Shown piece by piece: positions 34,641 through 45,349 of a stretch of DNA of 64,000 nucleotides (positions are counted from its first letter, which is position 1; every line of letters starts with the position of its first letter). The position numbers and the translations under genes were made by a program. This stretch comes from Branchiostoma lanceolatum. Its lineage: Eukaryota > Chordata > Leptocardii > Amphioxiformes > Branchiostomatidae. Under the pieces are notes generated by a model. The model saw nothing but the letters and a program-made list of their open reading frames with translations. It did not search any database and was not told where the DNA came from. The stretch covers positions 749,501 to 813,500 of the forward strand of contig NC_089727.1 of NCBI RefSeq assembly GCF_035083965.1, read 5' to 3'.

Positions 34641-35185
34641 AATTAAGCTGTGGTTCACTCACTGTTCATTGTTCACTTCACTAACTGTTCATTGTCTGTT
34701 CATTGTAACAGACCGTTCGGTGTAATATGACCGGCTATATAGATACAGACACTTCTCGAAAAGACATTAGGAATTTCTCCGCCACAACAAACCTGCAGAT
34801 ACTGTACATGGCGTCCGTCTTCTCTGCAAAGACCAGTCCAGTGGAAGAGTAGTTTTTTGGTTCAAGATCACTTTCAAGTAGTCCCCAAGCAGACGTAACT
34901 TTCATTTTTCTCAACTCAAATTGAAGGCAAGAACTTGGTGAGAAACCAACAGCACCTTACAATCTGTGTGGGCCCTGGGAAGAGAACATGACATCCCCAC
35001 ATCTGCTTGGATATCATCATGCACGGAGGTAGAGGAGTTAGGGGATCTTTAAACCAACCAGGTGGAAACTTTCACTTTCACCTGTGGTGTCAGGTGTGAA
35101 AGACACAGGTGTAGCGTAGACAGGTGTATCCCTTTAATAGGGCTCTAACATACAGCAAGGACCTCAAAGATAATACCCTTACACC

Positions 35186-35206
35186 ATATAGAAGGAGAGC
35201 GGACGA
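35186..35206 (+). repeat. Left 21-bp inverted repeat of the transposon
   Basis: ATATAGAAGGAGAGCGGACG plus A. It lies 286 bases before the transposase ATG and reads inward. The TATATAG-like start could double as a TATA element. Confidence 0.8.
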
Positions 35207-35308
35207 GCTAGCGCCCCGCTGGGTCCTTTTGTTTCGCCCCGCTGCGACCCATTGTGTATAGCTGGCGCGGCGCCATCTTTGAACCCGATGCGTGAATCGC
35301 GGTTCTCT

Positions 35309-35451
35309 ATGCAAATGAGCTTCGGCATGACGTCACACGTGCCGAGCTTGAGCCGACCGGCAGCCGAGATGCCTCGGGTTTCCGACGATTTCCTTATTTG
35401 GGACACCCGGTAGGGTTCGGCTGACGTCATCATTCGATTGAGGACAAAATG
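35309..35451 (+). promoter_or_regulatory. Putative transposase promoter with octamer, CRE and E-box motifs
   Basis: Octamer ATGCAAAT at 35309-35316, CRE TGACGTCA at 35328-35335 directly followed by CACGTG at 35336-35341, and a second TGACGTCA at 35422-35429. At 35449 an AAAATGGCGG context (YY1- or TISU-like) offers an upstream ATG out of frame with the transposase; it would read 26 codons across the first splice and stop. An octamer ATGCAAAT also occurs at 42581-42588 before the accessory gene. Motif matches only. Confidence 0.45.
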
Positions 35452-35491
35452 GCGGTCATCCAGACATTTGAGTTTTCGTCGTGCGAGCAAC

Positions 35492-38400
35492 ATGGGTGAG
35501 TTTATGGTCTTTTTCGTCCACAAGTCTCCGTTTTTTAGCGTTCGAATTATAGATCAATAGCTATAATTTCATGTAGCCACAAAAAATTTGTATCGTTATT
35601 TTAGAAAGGTTTGTTTTTTTTCCTGAATAGCTGAAGGGTTCCTCGTTCCAAATTTGTAATTTTTGGCGCCGGTACCTGGGTAGATTTTCCGGTACCTGGG
35701 AGTGACTTTTTGTATAATTTTCGGGCCCGTCCGTGCATGGAGGTCCTTAGTTCGTGTCCATGGGTTCTTCGGTCATGATTTGGATAGCTATGTGTGTTTC
35801 CTTAAGAGACTTTTAGGTCTATTTATGTCGGCTCCCGATTGACATGTTTACCGGCATATTAAAGAAAGTATTTGCGAGCCAAGCCAAGCTAAGTTTGTAA
35901 GCCAAGCTCAGTCGGCATTATATTGCAATACCACGAGCAAAGTACAAAATACTATAACTTCTGCTAAAACGATCAGTTTTGTGGGAGGTTTGTGATGTAC
36001 AAATATGATTTTGCAGATCTTATATTATACCTTGTTTGTTCAATGTAATTCAAAGGGAGGTTTGAACCACTTTGTACAGGGAAACTTAAAAGGATGTCTT
36101 ATTTTTCTAAATTGCTGATATTTGAGAATATTGCTATCATTGTGCTTTGCCCTAGTCCTAAGAAGCCCCCCTTCAGGAATTGATATTTTGGTAGCAAAGG
36201 AGGGAAAATTGGACAAAGAAGTTGCACAAAGATACATTAAATTTTGCCTGCTATATACTTGTTTTGTTTCTATTTTATTTGTGTCCGGCCCTGGGTCCAT
36301 ATCAAAAACAAGGACAAAATATCAGTATGTATGTATCTAAATACATACATTTAGATATAACTTTGTGGGTATATGCATACATTACAAATCTTTTGACATG
36401 AGCTTCTTAATCTTATCCTTATTCAGATCACAAAGGAAACCTTGCAAGGGTTTGTAGAGTATGCGGCACGCGCTTCAAACCTCCAAAAGATCGGAAACCC
36501 AAACCTGTAACTGCATTTCGAGAAACCATTTTGTATCTGTTCGATGGTTTTGACATCATACATGACAAGGAGGACACTCATCCCCCCTTTGTGTGCGAGA
36601 AATGCCGGCTCACCTTAATCAAGGCACAAGCAAAGCTTAAAGATGGAAAAGGTGCAACAACAATGTTGGGTGACAAGATGGCAGACTTCCATCCACACAC
36701 GGAGGACACTTGTACCATATGCAACTACAGACCAACTGGCAGACCAATAAAGAAAACTCCCCCTGGGTTGCGAGCGCCCTCCACAGCGGTACCACCTGAA
36801 AACGGCTCAACTTTTGACACACTCACTGATGGAGAGATTATTGACGAAGCAACGAGACACGGATTTGCCCATCTGGGGAGTGCTGGGAATGGTGATCTGG
36901 TTTTCGCCAAATATCAGGTCAAGAGCGTTCATGTCAAAATCCAACAGCAGGTCAACGTCAAACAGGACAGGACATGGGAGGTGTTTGTCCATGACAAACC
37001 ACTTCCTCCATCCCACCCCATATATTCTTCCCGAAGTCTTCCATCCGTGCTCACCAAAGATACAAAGTCAAAGTTGTTTTTGGAACTAAAGGAAAGTTCC
37101 ATTTGTGTTGGGAATCTTGGATATGACGAACTGTTGAAGAAAAAGAGAGAGGGAGTTGAAAATGTGGTCTTCAAGGGAGTAGATGGAAATGTCGTTGCAA
37201 GGGAAGAAACGGGTCCTCATACTGATGACCGAACGATCAGACACGTTGATTGTCATCTTCTCCTTCCGTCCAACAAGTTTTCGCCCAGATGCCCCACATG
37301 CACAGCACACGGCAACACGTTAAGAGGAGCACTACACAGGACAAGACACAAGAAGGACCTTGATGTTTCCCATTCATCAAGGGTCTCAAACAAACATCTA
37401 ACAAAGGAACAGTTGATTGATAAGTCAAAGGATCTGCAGCGCGAAAAACGATTACAGAAGACCCTTGCCTCTAAAGCAAAGGACAGAGTCTGTGATGCTG
37501 TGGAAAAAGAAGGTTGCAATGTCAATGAAAATCAACATGTCTTCTTGCAGTCAGTTCTTAAGGCAGCAAAGCCAAAGCCAGGAATGCAGTTCGAAGATGG
37601 CTCCGCACAACAATTCTTGTTCCAGCAGCAAGTAAAGCAATCCCAACAACAAGATGCAAGAACTATGAGATGGCACCCCATGATGATCAGGTGGTGCCTG
37701 GCCATATTCTACACATCCAATGCAGCATATGATATCATGCGAAACTCTGGATTTCTTCAACTCCCCCACCGCACAACACTTCAACAATATGGAAAATTCA
37801 CAGAACCCACCCCAGGTTTCAATCCTGATATACTCACAAAGCTCGGAGAAGTTTCAAACCTCATCAACCTGCCAGACTGGAAAAAAAACGTGACCCTTGT
37901 TTGGGACGAGATGAAGATCAAGTCAGGCCTTGTGTTCTGCAAATTGTCAGGAGACCTTATTGGTTTCACTGATCTGGGCGAAATCAACAACGAGATGAAG
38001 GATTTCGAAAGAAGGTGCCGCGAACAACAGCATGGAACAGATGAACAACCGGACCTAGCAACACATGTCCTTGCCCTAATGGTCAGAGGAATCTTTACAA
38101 ATTTAGAATTCGTATTCGGCTACTACCCATGTCTGGGGTTTTCGAGCGACCAACTTTACCCAGCAATCTGGGATGGTACAGCCATCCTAGAGGACATGGG
38201 CTTCCACGTGCGGGCCTTTGTGTCGGACGGCGCTTCGCCAAACCGGAGGTTTGTCTCATGTTTCTGTAGAATAGATTCTGTTACATAAGGTCAGAGACAC
38301 ATTTTAAGTATTGCTGTATATTGTAGATGGAAATAAAGTGCATGCCAATCTCTAACATTTGCAGGCTCATTGATGGGTGAAGTCACAACAGTACAATTTG

Positions 38401-40218
38401 CATCATGTTTTGTTTCAGACACAGGACTACAGTAGATACCATGTGATGTGAATGAAAGATGCGATTAAGGGGCTTTGATTGTTTGACTACAGGTTTTACA
38501 AGATCCATGGTGATGATGACGCACAGCTGGTATACTGGACTACAAACAACCACCGACCTGGACACAAGATCTACTTCATCAGCGACGTGCCACATCTCGT
38601 AAAAACAACCCGCAACAACCTGGAGAACTCGGGAGCGAACAGGAGGACAAGAAATCTGCATGTGAGTTTTTTTACGTTTGTGTCCTTCTGTTCAAATGCT
38701 TTTGTTTTGAAGGTTACTTAGCATTGGTTATCTTCATTAATATTTTTTTTTCCAACAGTACGACAGTCAGGAAATCACCTGGAGGCACATCGTCAGCGTT
38801 TATGAGTGGGATCTTGATCCACAGCGCGTGGCATTAGGAATGAGAAAGCTGATCAAGCTGAAAACAGACCACGTTCACCTGACCCCATCCCTCCGTATGC
38901 GGGTCAACCTTGCTGCACAGGTTCATATTTGCTTTTGTGTTGTCTTCCAGTTTTGTGTACAGTTTCTTTTGGTGAGGTTAATGTCAATGGTAACATAGTT
39001 CCCAGCATGATTTCTTTATTGTATGTTGGCAATTTTTCTGCTTGCATTTAAAGATTATGTTAATATACCAATGTCTTAATATACAAATTTACTGATAATG
39101 TCTTAAGTAAGCCATGCACAGTAACATATACATGTAAACAGTGTGGGAAAAATTGTTTTGGATGACACTTAGCTGTAAACATGTCATGCATTTGTATTGA
39201 ATGGTAAATATCAATCACATTATTTGTACAGGTCCTCAGCAATACAATGAGTTGTACCCTTGCCAGCCAAGGGCGCCATGATACCGAAGGAACCAGGAAG
39301 CTCATCGGCATGATGGACAGGTTCTTTGACTGTCTTAATGTCAAAAGTGCTAGGCAGGGAGACCGTACCAGAAAGGACGACCTAAAGCCGTATCGGGATG
39401 TCGAAGATGCCAGGTTCACAGTAAGTGTCACAATTCTTACTTTAAGTTCTTTATCTAGACTGGGAAGTAACATTCAAATGTTACATATATCGATAAGGTA
39501 TAATATGCCTACTAGTTTTTTTTAAATTCTTGTGGGTCAAATATATAGCAGTATACACAAACACAAAAAAACAGCATGGAGTTTAAAAAGTTATGGCTTT
39601 ATTACAATCAAACAACTCTACTTTCTTTCAGTGGCTGGAGAAAGAGTTCCTGGGCTACCTCCATCGATGGGAGCAGCAGGCTCAGCAGACCCCCGGTGTG
39701 ACCAAGGATGTGAAGAACAGGATGTGTTTGTCCAAGCAAACACTTGTAGGGCTCAGGATGACAGGTACATTTGTTGCAATACCATAGTCACAGTAAATCA
39801 AGGATAAACGTTCTACTGGCGTAATGAAATGATCGAAGATGCTACCTGTTAGCTCCTTGCTAAGTGTAATGTTACCTTTATATTATGGCCCTCAATGTAA
39901 TGTCTACATCTACATTTTTTTTCAGTTTTATCTTTTATAGAGCTGACAAAGACCCTGCTACAGGAGGAAGGTGTCACCTACGTCCTCAGCGACAAGTTCA
40001 ACCAAGACCCCCTAGAGCAGCATTTTTCCAAGCAGAGGAGACGCTGTGGAGCTAACGAGAATCCCACAGTAATGGAATATGGTAGGAACGAGGTCAACCT
40101 TCATGTGATGGGGGAGATGCTTAGAGCTGTCAGGGGAGGGAATGTTGGAGGGAGGGCACAAGTGCCAATAGACTACAATGATGATACTCCTCTCGCAAAA
40201 AGGCCACGAAACAGATAG
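35492..40218 (+). CDS. P-element-like transposase with RAG1-N-like zinc region (7 exons, 918 aa)
   Basis: Exons 35492-35495 (ATGG only), 36427-38248, 38493-38661, 38759-38920, 39232-39420, 39632-39764 and 39941-40218. All junctions are GT-AG and in phase, totalling 919 codons. Residues 8-105 have CRVCGTRF (C11, C14), HPPFVCEKC (C58, C61) and FHPHTEDTCTICN (C97, C100), the order and wording of the RAG1 N-terminal zinc region. A C2H2 finger follows (C290, C293, H305, H309). The core matches P/THAP9-type transposases: WHPMMIRWCLAIFYTSNAAY, VWDEMKI (D495), VSDGASPNRRF (D602), YFISDVPHLVKTTRNN (D640), FFDCLN and FNQDPLEQHFS (E852). It presumably cuts and joins the element ends. There is no THAP domain. 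Start choice rests on the tiny first exon restoring M-D-H-K in frame; an upstream exon is possible. Confidence 0.88.
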
Positions 40219-40666
40219 TTTTTTTTTTTAAGTCTGTGTATTATGCAACCACTTGTATGTACAGATTCTGCAAGTTATTTACAAAATGTCATCTAGTACA
40301 TGTACATAACCTATGTATTGCCAAGCATGGCAGCAATATTTGTAATAATGATTACATTATCATTATGACAGGTGTACAAAATATGTAACAAGTTTTTATG
40401 GATCTACAGTACTAGTATGGACTGCAAGAAGTAGGCACAACTAGCGTTGTACAAAATCTGAAGGTGCAAGTACAGCTGAATGACTTCATGTATTATATAT
40501 ATATATACAGATAGAGACAATGTGTACAAGCCTATATATAACTGAAATACTGTGACATATAGCATCACAATGTTTTGTAGCAAGTATAAACACAATTGTA
40601 TATAAGGCTGCATAATATGACTGCAAAGAGCAAAGGCCATACAGTCACCTGCACACAAAAGTGGAG
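40219..40666. other. Gap between the convergent transposon genes
   Basis: 448 bases of AT-rich sequence with a TATA dinucleotide run near 40492-40506. It should hold both 3' ends, but I see no clear AATAAA. No coding signal. Confidence 0.5.
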
Positions 40667-42530
40667 TCATGAATCTTGTGAGTTCAATGACTTCCTTAGA
40701 GACTTTTCACCCTTTTTGGATGCTGCTGCATTGTGTACCAGCATGTAAGCATCAGCAAATGCTTTGCACCTTAGGTTGACATAGTACGAAAGGACCTTCT
40801 CCATCAAAGCTACACTAGCTTTCTCATCTGTTATGTCACAAGCAATGACGCACCAATACTTGTTCACCAGGAAGTCTGTCTCAAGTTTGCTTATTGTCTC
40901 ATGTTTTATTCCTGTTGCTATACCCTGGTTAAGCTGCTGAATGTTTGCCGTTGACCGTACAATCTTTTCCATGGCACGGAAGAAAAGGTACACTTTGTCA
41001 GTTACATTAAAAAGACCCCCACGATCAACAGCATTTACCCATCCTTCTGTGTACTTCAGAAAAGATGTATCAGAGTGTTTGGTACCTGAGACCTTCCATT
41101 GCTCCAAAACTGAAACATAGAGTTCGGCAATCTTATTGTTGCACTTCTTATAGCGCTTCAGTAGTGCATGCGGGATATACCCTGCAACATACCTCAGCAC
41201 TTGCTCTTCAGCCTCACTCATATTTCTAATGTCATCACTATTACAGTTACCACTTGAAGGTGGGGCATCCACATTGTGCTTCATTTTCAACAGGCCCTCA
41301 AAAACTTTCTTTGTAATGAATATATATAATGATGGGCATGGATCCTTCTTAAGCTTAGACATGAGATTGTTCCACAAACTGTGGAAGACCTCACCTGAGC
41401 ATAGCTTGTGATATGCAGCCCACATTACTTCATTACCAGCAGTAAAGAGAACTGAAGTATCTCCAGCAGTTATCACAGAAAAAAGTAGAGTAAACAATGT
41501 TAAGATGAAGTTCTTAGAGTCAACATTTGGCCAAATATCTAGAATTTCTGTCGCTGTTCTTCTTGCTCTGTTTCCTGGAGTCTCCATACTTCCAAATGTG
41601 ACCTTCCAGGCGGGATTGTTGGTGGCTTCTTGTAAGGCATCTGTCAGGAGCTGGGGTCCTTCCTGCAGGGCATCCTTTTCCTCAAACTTCGAAGTTGGCC
41701 TCTTGACTAAAGAAAAATACAAACAAAAACATGCAAGATATATTAATTGTAGAAAATTGCAATCACGAAGGCTGTAAGGAAGATAGCCGTCTTGCTCTCC
41801 AACAAATATTGTACAGGAAACTATTTGGTATATATTTATAAAGTCTCCATATTCACCTTTGAGTTTGCGACGTGACTGGGTAGCTTTGCGGGGTCCTTTC
41901 GCTGACGTGTTGTTAGAAGCGCCCTGTTCGTCGCTTGTGTTGGAAGTCCCTGGTTGTGGGGCTTCAGCTGTGACTGTGGAAGAAACAAGAGGCACAAATT
42001 GACTGACAGGTAGGGTGTATAAAAAGCCTTCTTGGTATAAACTAGATAAATATTTCTACAGATTGGATAGGTAGCTTTTTCAAAGCTATTCTCGATACAA
42101 GCGGCTTGTATGGATGGTCAATTGATTTTGGCACGCCGGGCGCTTCTACGCCCCCCTCCCCAAGCCGCGACAAAATATCAGATCGGAGCGCAAAATATAT
42201 CAGCAACAACATCAAAACAATCGAACTTATTCAACGGTACATTTTCATATAACGTTAGGAATAATCATGAGTCGTTAACTTACTGGTTTCTGGGTGTTCC
42301 TTCGACTTGTGTTTGTCAAACCATCGGGCGATTTTGTACTTTTTCCCGCATACTTCGCAAACGTATAATTTACTCGCTGCAGCGTTGGTCACCGCATCGC
42401 TTTGATCATCGCCGTCGGAGAGATCATCTTCCACGATATATTCTTCTGACTGTAATGAATCTAAGTCCTCCTCAAAGTCACTGAAATCGAAATCGCTCCA
42501 CACGTAATCATCATCGCCGGGTCGCGCCAT
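40667..42530 (-). CDS. Accessory protein of the transposon: acidic N terminus, C2H2 finger, YxAGY domain (3 exons, 467 aa)
   Basis: Exons 42530-42284, 41973-41857 and 41706-40667 join in phase to 468 codons. Residues 1-50 are strongly acidic (DDDY, DFEEDLDS, DDLSDGDDQSD). A C2H2 finger follows (C58, C61, H74, H79: YVCEVCGKKY...KHKSKEHPE), then a basic S/T/K linker. The C-terminal 345 residues include EEQVLRYVAGYIPHALLKRY and a helical end with LSYYVNLRCKAF. YxAGY and a late lR-x-F/S motif recur in C-terminal regions of several DDE transposase families (my recollection), so this may be a split-off transposase subunit or DNA-binding partner. No catalytic triad is evident. Confidence 0.82.
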
Positions 42531-42661
42531 GTCTGGACGTAAAAACAATGCAAGATCGCCAGAGCGCGCGCGTGGGCTGTATGCAAATCAGGGTAATTCG
42601 CACCTTGACGCGACATTGACTTTTCACACCCGTTAGGAGCATAGTACAATGGAGACTTGGG

Positions 42662-42682
42662 TCGTCCGCTCTCCTTCTATAT
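42662..42682 (-). repeat. Right 21-bp inverted repeat of the transposon
   Basis: Exact reverse complement of 35186-35206. It lies about 132 bases before the accessory-gene ATG. Outside it the minus strand reads CAAGGAGGTTTT. Confidence 0.8.
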
Positions 42683-43205
42683 AAAACCTCCTTGCTTACA
42701 CTCAGTGTGCGTGTTACTTACCTTCTCGTACGGGTTGATCGGTGCCAGAAAATGGAATATAATAATTTTCGTCCAATTTTGGGGGCAAGAATCGATTTTC
42801 TTCCTTATTTAGAACAGGCCCCAAACACAAACCATTTTCGCAACAGATGACAAACCTACATCCTCGTCTGACAAAATTCGACCTGTGTAAGAAATTTACC
42901 AGCATTTCCTCTTCGGTACAGGCTAGATAAATATCGCAGATCGTAGAAGCTCCGGATATGGTGGAAATATAATATAAGCGGGCGGCAAAGTGGATTTCGC
43001 ACGCCGCATAGCTCGCATACTTGCAGCTTTTCTACGCTAACACGCGCCACAATCAAGCTACGGTGGTCGCAGGGAAGGGCATAATGATCTACCACCTACC
43101 GTACATACGCTGCAACAATGCACGAGTTGCCCAGGTCCTATACTGCAGCAGAATCCGCCAGGTTTTCGGCAAAAGGCGGTCCCCAAAATATTACAAGGGC
43201 GCCGC

Positions 43206-43560
43206 CATGTTGTCCGGCCCGGTGCATGACGGTCCGTCCTTCCAACAGGCAGTACAGAAGCGCCCTCTGGCGAGAAACAGGGTGGTGTGCAGGTGAACTT
43301 CACTCGTTGGCATACCAGTAACATACGCCAATTTCTCCTGTTTTGTAGGATTAGCTCTCGCCAGTATTTAACTAGTGTATGGGTGCGAAAAAATATAAGC
43401 AACAAGCCAGCTGAAGAGAAATCTGTTTTGAATCAATATTTGTCCAAGAATCCAGTTTACTAATCACTGAATCAGTATGGTTGGAATTTCGTGCATCTGT
43501 TTGTATATCCTTCATTTCAGGTTTTCAACTTGTGTTGTCATGGGCTTTAGAGACAGACTG
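43206..43560 (-). pseudogene. Promoter/5' relic of a third BTB-Kelch paralogue
   Basis: CAACATGGCGGC at 43200-43211, then a CTCF-like block at 43256-43273 (AGTACAGAAGCGCCCTCTGG on plus), then ATTTGTCCAAGAATCCAGTT, GGTTGGAATT, GTGCATCTGTTT and TTGTCATGGGCTTTAG. These follow in the same order as upstream of the intact gene at 53159 (53157-53410). The ATG here leads only to MAAPL and a stop, so the coding part is gone or was never attached. Confidence 0.55.
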
Positions 43561-44014
43561 CATGGTCGTCCCCTCTCTCAAGATCTTTTCATTTTAGGCG
43601 CAGAAGTTTTAATAGAAGGCTAAAATAGAAGATTTGATAACTGATGCCGTTGAAATTAAAATTACAGTTTGCAGACGATTATAATTTTCTTTTTTTTGAC
43701 CAAAGCTCTGATAGAACGGTTTTTCACAGTCCATGGAATTTTGCTTGCCACTACCGCAGAAACTCTACCAAGCTCACAATAAGGCCACGTTGATTTGATT
43801 TGACAGATAATATCCTCTGGGAACCAAAAAAACTGATGCGAACGTGAAAAAAAAAAAATTTGGCAACTTTTTCGCACAGAGTATGGTATAGCGAATAATA
43901 GATTCTTCATTTTCACTTTTTTCTCATCTTCTTGACTTTTGAACTGATTTTGGTATTCTACCACAGTAGTGTCGTTTTCCAACGTTTTTTTTTCTGCATA
44001 TATTTGTGCATTTT

Positions 44015-44267
44015 CAGTACTCCGTGGATCAAGGAGGCTGTCTGGATAAGGAAGTCAACACCAGTGATGAACCGGGACGAGAGGCTATACAAGTTTAACC
44101 ACGTTTGGGATTGTGTTCTCGCCGCAAAAACGCCACCTACATCTGCTACACATAGCGGCGAGAAGCAGTACTCCTGTCAGAAGCTCCGAGGAAGATGTCT
44201 AATAGACACCATAAGTAAAGCAGATGAGAGACATTACTGGTTGTGTAAAAGAACTCCAATATCCTAA
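44015..44267 (+). mobile_element. C-terminal and 3' fragment of a Penelope-like or GIY-YIG retroelement
   Basis: The plus strand reads WIKEAVWIRKSTPVMNRDE...YKFNHVWDCVL. This is the closing motif I associate with the GIY-YIG-type end of Penelope-like or related retroelement polyproteins. It is followed by the tail shared with 32247-32350. No reverse transcriptase is present upstream, so it is a truncated copy. Confidence 0.55.
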
Positions 44268-45349
44268 GTTCTACCAACCTGAGAGACAGCCAGACGGAGA
44301 GTCGGACAGAGAAAGAGCAAGCCTGAGAGCATGACAGACAGACAGAGAGCCAGACAGACAGTCAGACAGCAATATTTTCTCTTATTTATTAATTCTGATG
44401 TTCCCATATATTTTGTCTAAATATTCAGATGTGCTACTAGAACAGAGTTGACAAATTATACCTTCAAGCAAAAAATGAAGCTTTATTTCGAAGAAACGAA
44501 AACATCTTAAACAAACGTATGTTAACATGACTAAAGCTTACAAAACCTACCTAGTACCTACATAGAACTAAAAAATTGCCTGTTAAAATCTTAGTCTATA
44601 ACATGTAACAAGTACATGTCGGTTCTGTTACAACAAAACATATTAGATACAGGTAGATCACCAACAGCACTAGTCTTTCTCCGTTCATTTTCAACCACCA
44701 AAAATCATTCTATCGCCTATGTCAAAAAGAATTCCTAAAGAAGAACATAGTAAACTTAATAACTTTCTAAAACATCTAGCTAGGTTAACAGCAGAAAACA
44801 AGAAAAATAAACGTCACACTGGTCAACTGACCAAAAGTTCAAAACACAACAAAAGTTGGACACGATATCGCAAAACAAACTTTACATGTCCACATATGTA
44901 CTATGAGGTTAGCAAAAACTTCAAATACATTTATTTTGAACCATCACTATCTTCTATATCAGCAGAATTGTTAACGTTACATGCCAGGGAATGCTACAAG
45001 CTAGATTTCCTGCATGCAGTCCAGCAGTACAATTACAAAAACATTTGTATGAAGGACACTAAAGTAAACTAAGTCTAAAGCAAACTTTACATACAGTCAC
45101 TGAAGACAGTGGTTTTTGGTTGATGTTCTTTCTCAGAACTGTAAATATCCAGCGAAGCCAATGAAGTATCCTCCCACTAGAGCTTACAATTACCCAGTTG
45201 GCTAAACTGTCTGTTGCACTCCTCACACCATCACAGTTTCTTCCCTGTCTGGCTTTGCAAGTTAGGTTCTACATGACAAAGCTCACTACTCATTCCTAAA
45301 AACTGGAGGGTTTATCACTTGTGAGTCTGCATGTGTTTCTTCAGATTAC

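Larger units (their letters stand above)
30593..35185. other. Stretch 5' of LRRC58 to the transposon, repeats only
   Basis: No gene supported. The long plus-strand frame over 30152-31171 is antisense to LRRC58 exon 1 and its upstream region. It holds the MITE at 31277, the retroelement tail at 32247, a large palindrome at 33874 and a tRNA-like SINE head at 34525. Confidence 0.5.
35186..42682. mobile_element. Two-gene DNA transposon: P-like transposase with RAG1-N-like zinc region, plus convergent accessory gene
   Basis: A 21-bp perfect inverted repeat (core TATAGAAGGAGAGCGGACGA) at 35186-35206 and 42662-42682 encloses two genes that both start just inside it and converge: transposase 35492-40218 on plus, accessory gene 42530-40667 on minus, 448 bases apart. 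Further outward both ends show CAAGGA (CAAGGACC on the left, CAAGGAGG on the right), then the two ends diverge. I could not fix the true termini or an 8-bp target duplication. All ten exons are open and in phase, so the element looks young or under selection. Confidence 0.78.
42683..45299. other. Stretch between transposon and zinc-finger gene
   Basis: It contains the Kelch promoter relic and retroelement fragment listed separately, and (ACAG)n-like GACAGACAGAGAGCCAGACA runs at 44290-44370. A minus-strand AATAAA near 44480 could be the poly(A) signal of the zinc-finger gene, giving an 870-base 3' UTR. An AT-rich plus-strand frame at 44719-45072 has no recognisable motif and I do not annotate it as a gene. 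Confidence 0.45.

Noticed and set aside
35186-42682. A true RAG1/RAG2 (Transib-type) locus
   Set aside because: Only the N-terminal zinc region resembles RAG1. The catalytic core is P/THAP9-like, no RING or RAG1 core motifs follow, and the partner gene has no Kelch or PHD domain as RAG2 would.
44719-45072. 117-codon K/N-rich frame
   Set aside because: AT-rich, no recognisable motif, probably in the 3' UTR of the zinc-finger gene on the other strand.
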